A stretch of DNA of 13,835 nucleotides from a bacterium. GTDB lineage: Bacteria > UBP15 > UBA6099 > DSWB01. Numbering within the stretch: the stretch's first letter is position 1; each line of letters begins with the position of its first letter. Where the stretch lies: NCBI GenBank assembly GCA_020061125.1, contig JAGUYV010000343.1:1-13835 (forward strand), given 5' to 3'. Both the position numbers and the translations under genes were made by a program. A model generated the notes under the pieces. That model did not search any database, had not been told where the DNA came from, and saw only the letters and a list, made by a program, of their open reading frames with translations. Below are positions 1 through 7,400 of this stretch, piece by piece.

Positions 1-123
1 ATCGCACAGCAGCGCGACGATTGCGTGGTGGACGGCATGCCCGCCGCGCTCATCGAATCCGGCAACGCGGACCGCGTGGCGCCTCTGGCGCGCATGGCCC
101 GCGAAATCCTCGATCTGGTGTGA
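1..123 (+). CDS. cheB: Chemotaxis response regulator protein-glutamate methylesterase CheB, C-terminal end (partial)
   Basis: Only the last 40 codons and the TGA stop are inside the window; the gene begins upstream. The visible residues run from IAQQRDDCVV through DGMPAALIESG to ADRVAPLARMAREIL. This matches the end of the CheB methylesterase domain, where family members read like AQDEAxCVVxGMPxxAxxxG followed by a VxxLxxI helix. CheB is a cytoplasmic response regulator that removes methyl groups from (or deamidates) glutamyl residues of chemoreceptors. The receiver domain and the Ser-His-Asp catalytic residues would lie upstream and cannot be checked. The usual AQDE is AQQR here, and the aromatic residue before GMP is Asp, both mild deviations. 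The next gene, cheR, starts 5 nt after the stop, which fits an operon and supports the assignment. Confidence 0.82.
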   Translation: MAQQRDDCVVDGMPAALIESGNADRVAPLARMAREILDLV

Positions 124-128
124 CCCCC

Positions 129-1013
129 ATGCCCGATCCCACGGACCTCGAATTCGCCTGGTTCAAGAAAAAGATTCTGGAACTCACGGGCGTAAACCTC
201 GACAGCTACCGTCCCCAGCAGATGCAGCGCATCCTCGAAAAGGCAATGCACCGTTCCGGCTGCCGCAACTACGCGGCCCTCATCCGCCACATCAGCCAGA
301 GTCCGGCCCGCATCCAGGATTTCCGCGACGCCATCACCATCAATGTCTCATCACTGTTCAGAGACAAAAAGCGCTGGGACGAACTTAATGTCCACCTGGC
401 GCGCATGGCGCGCGCCCGCGCCAGAGACCGGGCCATGCCGCCGCGACGCCGCACCCTGCGCGCCTGGAGCGCGGGCTGCTCCATCGGCGCTGAACCGTAC
501 ACCCTGGCCATGCTCCTGTGCGAGCTGCGCGCGGCTGCGGAACCGGATCCCTTGCCCTTCAAAATTCTGGCCACGGATCTGGACCGGTCCATGATTCAGC
601 GCGCGCGCGAGGGCGTGTACACCGGTCGCGAAACCCGCGAGGTCCCCCCGTCATTGCTGAACCGCTACTTCGTTGCCGCGCCCCAGCCCGCATCGCCCTG
701 GGCGCGCAACATTTCCGGCGAGCGCTATTTCGAGGCCGTGCCCGCGCTGCGCGAACATGTGGAGTTCCGCCTGCATAATCTCCTTGAAGATCCCTTTGAC
801 CACGGGTTCGACCTCATCGTGTGCCGCAATGTGATCATCTATTTCACGAATGACGCCAAAGAGCGCCTGTTTCTGCGCTTCCGGGAGTCGCTCAACCCCG
901 GCGGCCTTTTGTTCATCGGCGGCACCGAGGTGATTTTCCGGCACGAGCGCTACGGCATCGAACCCGTGGGCGCGGGAATTTACGCGCGCACTTCGGACGC
1001 GCCTCATGCGTAA
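129..1013 (+). CDS. cheR: Chemotaxis protein methyltransferase CheR
   Basis: This 294-residue protein is the normal length for CheR, which transfers methyl groups from S-adenosylmethionine to glutamates of chemoreceptors. Residues about 1-65 are the helical N-terminal domain. ITINVSSLFRD at 69-79 is the conserved linker (compare TINVSEFYR-type sequences in other CheRs). WSAGCSIGAEPYTLAML at 113-129 is the SAM-binding glycine motif. ATDLD at 148-152 is the acidic SAM-contacting strand, and LIVCRNVIIYF at 229-239 is the family signature. Residues about 165-205 fit the small beta-subdomain that docks on receptors. The ATG at 129 was chosen because the open frame upstream of it overlaps cheB and lacks CheR similarity, and because the 5-nt gap suggests translational coupling. 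No strong Shine-Dalgarno sequence is visible. With cheB it forms the adaptation pair of a chemotaxis operon. Confidence 0.95.
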   Translation: MPDPTDLEFAWFKKKILELTGVNLDSYRPQQMQRILEKAMHRSGCRNYAALIRHISQSPARIQDFRDAITINVSSLFRDKKRWDELNVHLARMARARARDRAMPPRRRTLRAWSAGCSIGAEPYTLAMLLCELRAAAEPDPLPFKILATDLDRSMIQRAREGVYTGRETREVPPSLLNRYFVAAPQPASPWARNISGERYFEAVPALREHVEFRLHNLLEDPFDHGFDLIVCRNVIIYFTNDAKERLFLRFRESLNPGGLLFIGGTEVIFRHERYGIEPVGAGIYARTSDAPHA

Positions 1014-1040
1014 CCTTGGTCCGCGTCATGGATCTCCTGC

Positions 1041-1064
1041 GGCTTTGTATTAATATTGTTAAAG
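1041..1064 (+). promoter_or_regulatory. AT-rich patch that may carry a promoter for the acetolactate synthase gene
   Basis: Between the cheR stop and the next ribosome binding site, a 24-nt patch (ctttgtattaatattg and following) is AT-rich in an otherwise GC-rich background, with several -10-like words such as TATTAA and TAATAT. No well-placed -35 hexamer was found. A GGGC/GCCC hairpin with a 4-nt loop follows at 1066-1077. The assignment rests on composition and position only. Confidence 0.25.
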
Positions 1065-1097
1065 CGGGCATGCGCCCACAGTTGCAATTCCTTTTAT

Positions 1098-1102
1098 GGA
1101 GG
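1098..1102 (+). promoter_or_regulatory. Ribosome binding site that fixes the start of the acetolactate synthase gene
   Basis: GGAGG lies 8 nt before the ATG at 1111, an ideal Shine-Dalgarno placement. It overlaps the in-frame upstream ATG at 1096, so that earlier ATG is unlikely to be used. The protein from 1111 (MKASDLFVKCLEAEG) also starts exactly as family members usually do. Confidence 0.85.
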
Positions 1103-1110
1103 CGGATTCC

Positions 1111-2784
1111 ATGAAAGCGTCCGATCTTTTTGTGAAATGCCTCGAAGCCGAGGGCGTGGACACCATTTTCGGCGTGCCCGGCGAAGAGAACGCGGACCTC
1201 ATGATCTCGCTCGCCGATTCCGGCATCGAGTTCATTATCTGCCGCCACGAGCAGGCCGCGGCGTTCATGGCCGACATGTACGGCCGCCTCACGGGCCGCC
1301 CCGGCGTGTGCCTCTCCACCCTCGGCCCGGGCGCAACCAACCTGGTCACAGGCGTGGCCAGCGCAACCCTGGACTATTCGCCCCTGGTCGCCATCGTGGG
1401 CCAGGCCGGCACCCAGCGCCTGCACAAGGAGTCCCACCAGAATATGGACTCCATCAGCATGTTCCACCCGGTGAGCAAATGGGCCGCCACAGTGCGCGAT
1501 CCGGGGAACATCCCCGAAATGGTGCGCAAGGCATTCCGCACCGCCCTCGCGGACAAGCCCGGCGCAGCGGTCATCGAGCTGCCCGAGGACATCGCCAAGC
1601 AGGACACGCCGGCCATGCCCATGCCCGGACCGCGCATGAAACAGACCTACGGCGTGGATGTAAACGCGGTGGACCGCGCCGTGGATCTGATCCGCGCGGC
1701 CGAAGCGCCGCTGGTGCTCATCGGCAACGGAGTGGTGCGTGAGCGCATGAAGGCCACGCGGCAGATTGAAGCGTTCCTCGAAAAAACCGGCGCGTATGCG
1801 GCCAATACCTTCATGGGAAAAGGCGGGGTGTCCGCGCGCAACCCGCGCTGCCTGTTCTGCGTGGGCCTGGGCGTGCGCGACGCGGTCATCGAGGCATTCG
1901 AGCGCGCCGATCTTGTCATCTGCGCCGGTTACGACATGATCGAATGGCACCCGGACCGCTGGAACGCAGGGCGGCCGAAAAAGATCATCCACATTGACCG
2001 CACCCGCGCCGAGGCCGACGCCAGTTATCTGGTGGACGCGGAAATGGTGGGCGGCATCGCAGAGAACTTCGAGGCCCTCAACCGCGCTCTCGCGGATTGC
2101 GCGCCCAGAGACCTGCCCGAATTCGCGCAATTGCGGAACCGCATCCTCGAAATCCTGGGCGAGCACGACGCCGACGCGTCGTGGCCCATGAAGCCGCAGC
2201 GCATCCTGCACGATTTGCGCAGCGCCATGCGCGACGAGGATATCCTGGTCAGCGATGTGGGCGCGCATAAGATGTGGGTGGCGCGCCAGTTCCGCGCCTT
2301 CAGGCCCGGCGCGTGTTTCATCTCCAACGGATTCTGCTCCATGGGCTTTGCGCTGCCCGCGGCCATGGTGGCTAAAAAGCTGTTCCCGGACAAAAATGTC
2401 GTGGCCCTGGCAGGCGACGGCGGGTTCCTTATGAATGTTCAGGATTTAATCACCGCGGTCAAGTATAAAATCCCGCTCACCGTGCTCATCTGGAACGACA
2501 ACGGCTACGGGCTGATCGGATGGAAGCAGGCGGCCGCGTACTGCCGCACCTCGCATGTGGACCTGCTGAACCCGGACTTCGTGCAACTGGCGCGCGCGTT
2601 CGGCTGCAACGGAGTGGAAATCACGGCCCCGGACCAGTTGATCCCGGCGCTACAGGCCGCGTTTGCGGACGCCTCACGCCCAACAGTCATCACCATGCCC
2701 GTGGACTACGGCGAAAACCTCAAACTCACGGCGCGGTTCGGCCAGCTCCAGTGCTTCCTCCCGCACGGGCAGCCCTGCGATTGA
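1111..2784 (+). CDS. Thiamine-diphosphate-dependent acetolactate synthase, large-subunit family (AlsS/IlvB-like, probably catabolic type)
   Basis: The 557-residue protein has the three-domain layout of the family. The pyrimidine-binding domain is at about 1-165, with FGVPGEEN at 20-27 and the catalytic Glu47 in CRHEQAAAF. The central domain is at about 180-320. The pyrophosphate-binding domain is at about 365-530, with GDGGF at 436-440 and WNDNGYG at 461-467 forming the GDG...N magnesium/ThDP motif. The known reaction is condensation of two pyruvates (or pyruvate plus 2-oxobutyrate) to acetolactate in the cytoplasm, feeding branched-chain amino acid or acetoin formation. The IWNDNGYG wording resembles the FAD-independent catabolic AlsS type, and no small subunit gene (ilvN) lies next to it, so the catabolic role is favoured. 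Another 2-oxoacid lyase or decarboxylase of the same superfamily cannot be excluded. The start is set by the GGAGG at 1098-1102. Confidence 0.85.
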   Translation: MKASDLFVKCLEAEGVDTIFGVPGEENADLMISLADSGIEFIICRHEQAAAFMADMYGRLTGRPGVCLSTLGPGATNLVTGVASATLDYSPLVAIVGQAGTQRLHKESHQNMDSISMFHPVSKWAATVRDPGNIPEMVRKAFRTALADKPGAAVIELPEDIAKQDTPAMPMPGPRMKQTYGVDVNAVDRAVDLIRAAEAPLVLIGNGVVRERMKATRQIEAFLEKTGAYAANTFMGKGGVSARNPRCLFCVGLGVRDAVIEAFERADLVICAGYDMIEWHPDRWNAGRPKKIIHIDRTRAEADASYLVDAEMVGGIAENFEALNRALADCAPRDLPEFAQLRNRILEILGEHDADASWPMKPQRILHDLRSAMRDEDILVSDVGAHKMWVARQFRAFRPGACFISNGFCSMGFALPAAMVAKKLFPDKNVVALAGDGGFLMNVQDLITAVKYKIPLTVLIWNDNGYGLIGWKQAAAYCRTSHVDLLNPDFVQLARAFGCNGVEITAPDQLIPALQAAFADASRPTVITMPVDYGENLKLTARFGQLQCFLPHGQPCD

Positions 2785-2874
2785 CGCGCACCGCCGGCTT
2801 TGCTTTTCGCATCAAAAGGGGGGGCAGGGGCATTCCGGATATGCTGTTATTCGCGTTTGCAGGCTTCGGTGTCG

Positions 2875-3055
2875 CGTCAACAAACCTCGTCAGTCACAGA
2901 CCACGGCCGCTATCAATCTCATCAATACCGCCATCGGCACGATCAACGCGCTGCGCGCAACCCTGGCCTCGCAGCAGGCCACGATCGCGGGCCTGTTAAA
3001 ACGCCAACAAGCTTGCACCCCCAGAGGAAGCTTCACAATCAGGAGCTTCCTTTGA
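2875..3055 (+). pseudogene. Probable gene remnant: 3' end of a coding frame without a start
   Basis: In the frame ending with TGA at 3053-3055 the sequence reads QTTAAINLINTAIGTI, then NALRATLASQQATIAGLLKR. Almost every codon from about 2900 to 3000 ends in C or G (ATC, GCC, CTG, GCG), just like the real genes around it. The peptide is a heptad-like, Ala/Ile/Leu/Gln-rich helix, a look seen at the C-terminal coiled coils of phage tail-fibre and cell-surface proteins, but too short to assign. No start codon exists in this frame outside the upstream gene, and codon quality fades towards 2800. It is best read as the surviving tail of a broken or deleted gene. A small gene with an unusual start is less likely. 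No function is claimed. Confidence 0.4.
3023..3053 (+). terminator. Hairpin, candidate transcription terminator after the acetolactate synthase region
   Basis: AGGAAGCT (3025-3032) and AGCTTCCT (3044-3051) are a perfect 8-bp inverted repeat with an 11-nt loop. One G-T and one A-T pair extend the stem to 3023-3053. Only a short T-rich stretch (TTTGATTATT) follows, so intrinsic termination would be weak. It overlaps the end of the putative remnant and marks the edge of the GC-rich DNA. Confidence 0.4.
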
Positions 3056-4426
3056 TTATTGTGGGTTGAAGCCGGTCAGGATGCACAGCAACGGTGTTCA
3101 TAAATTAGAGTATCAGCCAGTATGCGCCTATATGTAAATATTGTTCTTGCTGGGCCGAGGCATTGCGTATTTGGCCTCTGGAGTTGTTTTGCCTGTTGAA
3201 ATGATACGATGTTCGCTGTGCGCCCTGTATTCGTGTCTGTAGCCATATGAGGCATGCCTTTTTTGGTCGAAACACTTCCGGAAAACTCGAAAACGCCGTC
3301 CCGGGCGTCACATCTCCCGGCTGCGGCATACGCACTTGTTCATAATCCCGATGGAACTTTGACCCAGTAAGACAAAAATACATGTATAGATTATGACCAG
3401 AAAACGGTTCCGTCGTTTATGTAGTCCAGTGTTATCATGCCAATTCTATGGAATATTCTGGCCATTAAATGCGTTGAACTTTTCAGTTATTTTAGAAATA
3501 CTTCGATATATCTCTCAATATAATCAAATCATTTGAGGGAAATCTCGGCATTATATCAAAAGTCTACGCATTGGGATTGGTAGATTGCACCACCATCTAT
3601 TTAGATATTACATCCAAATAATATGATATTTGCAATCAGGGATACAATTTCCAATGGCACATTTATAAAATATTAATAGCAATTAGGATCAATGTCAGAT
3701 GAGTTCTATTGAAAACATAAAGGTTAAATACGATTGAATACAAAAAGTGAAATCGAACAGACACTTTTCTTATCACTATAATAAGAAGATTAGTAAGGAA
3801 TAATTGCATCGCTAAAATCGCGTTTGTTGATCAATAAAAGCGATTGAAAATACGCATCGCAGGCAATACAATCATGGATTTATGCCGGTTAGCAAATCGC
3901 ATAGCACGGATAGCAAGATATGTTCGGTTTGCTATTTGCGCTTGCTCTGTAGAAGATAGCAGGGTATAAGCTATTAAAACATGTATATCAGCGCTCCCTA
4001 TTAGATTATTTTCAGCAGGATCTGCTCTCAATCATTTTATGAGCTCTAAATATTTTGACTAAGGTTATTAAATCGCAGAAAAATTATTAGGGAATGAATA
4101 TTCAATGGCCCTTATCATTCATTTCATATGCGACCTGGTTGGAATAATTGTGAATAAGTAATCATTTAAGGAGATTAGATGATTAATTAAACAGGTGATA
4201 ATCACAGCAATGGGAATGATTTTAAGATGTCATGTTAGTTGATATGCTGCACTTCAGATGTTTATTTAGATCAAAATGATTGCAGAAACGAAATTAAGAT
4301 AAATATCTGATTGCACCATTAAATTCATTGAGAAGCAAATAACAGAAATTTCTTAAGTGTCTCATTATCTGAAATAAATGGGCTGCTAATTATGGCATAT
4401 ACCGGAAGATAGAGAATTGGAATGAA
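3056..4426. other. Gene-poor AT-rich island between convergent units
   Basis: I see no credible gene here on either strand. The first part (to about 3400) has mixed composition. From about 3400 to 4426 sampled stretches are roughly 25-35% GC, against about 60-65% in the flanking genes. The open frames (92 codons on - at 3105-3383, 66 codons on - at 3831-4031, and a 38-codon + frame at 3254-3370) lack ribosome sites and recognisable sequence. No tRNA, CRISPR array, insertion-sequence ends or long repeats were recognised. There are short inverted repeats, such as AATCGC/GCGATT near 3820-3845 and TAGCAA/TTGCTA near 3910-3935. No convincing terminator was found for the giant gene that ends at 4427. 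Confidence 0.7.
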
Positions 4427-7400
4427 TCAGAATTTGCCCTGAAGTTTCAAGTAGGTTCCACGATGGGAGAAGCTGTTTGATGTGAATTCATCGTCCGAAT
4501 GTGACGACATATTGTAACCGATACCGATTCTTATTTTATCATCGAATGTGAAGCCGGTTTCTATCGCAACACCGTCGCGGCGGTTGAGGTGGGTGGGCTG
4601 ACGCTGGGAGCGGTATTCCGCGCGCAGGTCCCACGATTTGCCGGGTTTCCAGGTGAAGCCGGTGATGCGCAGAGTGGTTCGGCTGCGGGCGTCCGGCACG
4701 GGGTTCATGCCGCGCTCTCGGATGGTTTTCGATGCCAGTTTCTGGTGCAGGGTGAGGCTTGGGAGCAGTTCGTAAAGCCCCTCTATGGAAGCCACAACAG
4801 ATATGGTGTCGGGGTTGAAGGCGTCGTTCAGGGTGGCGGAGCGCATTTCGCGGATGCGGCCAATGCGGGAAATCAGATTCAGCCGGTCGTTGTGATCGGG
4901 CCTCCAGGCCATGCCGAACAGGACTTTGACGAATTTGGAATCCGTGCGCGACGCGGCCTGATCGTCTCCTGTCTGATAGGAATATTCCGCGAAAGTGTGA
5001 AGGTCGGCCCAGAAAGTGCCTTTGGCCAGGAAATGGTAGCCGTGGAATACTTTTTGGATGGCGCCGCGCTGGGTGCGGTATTCCGCGGCTGCGGACAGGC
5101 GCGTGTCCGAGCTGTCGGGCGCATAGCTTGCGCGCATGGAAGCGCTGTTGGTGAAGTAACCGCCCTGTAGGGACGAGCGGTCCTCGCTGCGCTCCAGGCC
5201 CAGAGTGAACTCGAACCCGCCATCCGCGTCGTAGGAGTGGTTCACGCCGATGGAGCGGCGGGCGATGTGCTCGGAGTCGCGTGACACGGATTCGTGCTCC
5301 ACATACGCGGTGGTGTTTTCGCTCACCGGACCGGACAGCCCGGCCGCGGTTCCGGTGCGGGTTCCATGCGTTTCCGGGTCGTAGCCTGTCGTGACATCGA
5401 AATACGCGCGGCCGCCGTTTTTGCCGGTTTTTTCGAAACCGAGGCGCGCGCCGGTTCCGAGCGTGCCCGCGCTGAATCCTGCTTTGAAGACAAAGTCCCC
5501 GCGCATGGCATAGGCCAGTTCCACGGCGGTGCGATGGTCGTCGCGTTCGGATGTCGTGACCTGCTGGCGCAGGGCGATGGAGATGCGCTCGGTCAGGCGG
5601 CGCTCGTAGCGCGCGGCCAGCGTGGAGGTTACGCCCGGCTGCAAACCCGTGGAAACATCGGGCGCGTCGTGGTCGCGGCGCAGGAATTCGAGTTCGAGGC
5701 GGCCGTTTTTAAGGGGTTTGCTGGCGCCGGCGCGGAACACCGAAGCGTGGCTGCCGCCCGCGAAGTAGCGCGCGGCCGCGCTCGCCCCGCCCAGCGCCGA
5801 GGACCGGGTGTAGTCGAGTTTGTAGTCCGTGGCGCCGAGGGTGAAGCGCAGATCGGAGATCCAGCGCCGGATGCCGCGCTCGTTGAACGCGCCGCTGAAG
5901 TCCGGATCCACGGAGTAATATGTATTGTTCCAGACCAGTTCGTGGCTTCCCGCGGCCGAGGCGTCAACCTTGACGGCGTCACCGAATTGCCCGCCGATGG
6001 CGCCCAGAGTGGAGAAGCTGCGGCCTCCGTCCAGACTGGCCATCCAGGGAATGCCCTCGGACACGGACGAAGCCCACTCGGCCTTGAAAGCGCGGCCCGC
6101 GCGCAGGTCGAACCCGCGCAGCGAGCGGTCGCGGCCGTCGGTGTTTTCCTGCAGATAGGTTGCTCCCAGACCCAGGCCGGGAATCGCGCTTGTGAAGTGC
6201 TGCCAGCGCGCGCCCAGGGTTCCGGTTTCGCTCTGCTGCGCGTCGTAGGTGTATTCCACGGTGATCCACACCGGGTCGCCGCCCATGATGCCGGGGTTGT
6301 TGAGGGCGTGGCCGTCCGCGAACCGCGCCACGGGGTTCATCAGGCGCAGCGCGCCCGAGATGTTGTCCATTTCATAGTCGGTGTCCCTGGTGAGCGCGCG
6401 GCGCGCCAGCACGCGGTCCTCTGCGAGGGCGTCGCGGATCTCCACGGTCACGAATTCGCTGCCCGGCACGATGCGGCTGTGCGCCAGGTAGTAGTGGCTG
6501 CCGCCCGTGGAGCGGAACTGGGTGCGCGCGTGCAACTGCTTGTGCTTTGAAGTGAAGACCAGCGCGCGGTCTCCGGCGGGAGGCGCGTTTTCATCGCCAG
6601 CGCGCATTTTGTTGTATTCATATTTCACGCCGGACAGCGCGCGGCGCACACCCGCGAGATCCGTGTCCGCGAAATGCGCGGCGTAGTTCCCGATCAGCAA
6701 CTGGCTCGACGGGGTGCGCGCGTCCAGGAAGAACTTGCCCTGGGTCTGCGTGAGATGCTGCACCGTGCTGCCGTCCCCGTAGGTGGGGTAGAACAGGTCC
6801 GTGTCGCGGTCCGGGAACATGTCGTAGGTGCGGTCTTTGGCCGAATCGTAGGCCGAAGTGAGGAGCAGGTTCGGGCGCGGGCTGCCGGAGTAGAACCAGG
6901 CCACTCGGCCGCGCGCGGCGTGGCCCGCGGGGAATTCGTCAATGTAGGGCCGCGGCCCGGCGCCGTCCTTGCCCTCGCCCATGGTCGCGTCGAACATGGC
7001 CAGGAAGATGGGCCTGTCTTTGCTCCGGGACGGGGCTCCGGGTTCCCCAGCGTTCAGGCGCACGCCGAAGTTGGCCCGGTCCATGCCGCCCGGGGTGAGG
7101 GTGACGAAAAGGGACTCTGGCGTGGTGAGCGCTGCGCTGGCGGGCAGGGTGCGGGATACGATTTTCACCACGCGCGCGCCGCCCAGAGCCGGGCCGGGCG
7201 CCGCGCCGGGCACCGAGTATTTGCCCTCGGAGTCCGTGGTCACGAAAGTCCCGTCGTCCATGATCACGGCCGCGCCGGGCAGGCCGGGTTCGCCGTTGTC
7301 GTGGCGGCCGTTGCCGTTGCGGTCCTCGAACACTTTGCCGATGAGCGTGGCGCGGTCGAAGATGGGGTCCTGGACCACGCGCACGGTGGCGCGGTCCGTG

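Noticed and set aside
21-128. N-terminal extension of the cheR frame upstream of 129
   Set aside because: It overlaps cheB in another frame and its Arg-rich translation does not match CheR; the protein from 129 has normal CheR length.
913-2268. 451-codon open frame on the - strand across cheR and acetolactate synthase
   Set aside because: It opposes two well-identified genes, has shadow-type composition (His, Ala, Gly, Arg) and no family motif.
3254-3370. 38-codon + frame (MPFLVETLPENS... ending GTLTQ)
   Set aside because: It reads somewhat protein-like, but it is very short, follows a stop directly and GAGG is only a few bases from the ATG. Not enough for a gene call.
3105-3383. 92-codon frame on the - strand in the AT-rich spacer
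   Set aside because: It has mixed composition, no ribosome site and no recognisable sequence; I could not tell it from chance.
4160-4190. GGAG followed by ATG near 4180
   Set aside because: The frame stops after three codons (ATG ATT AAT TAA).
3400-4426. CRISPR array or insertion sequence in the AT-rich island
   Set aside because: No regularly spaced repeats, terminal inverted repeats, target duplications or transposase-like frame could be found by reading both strands.
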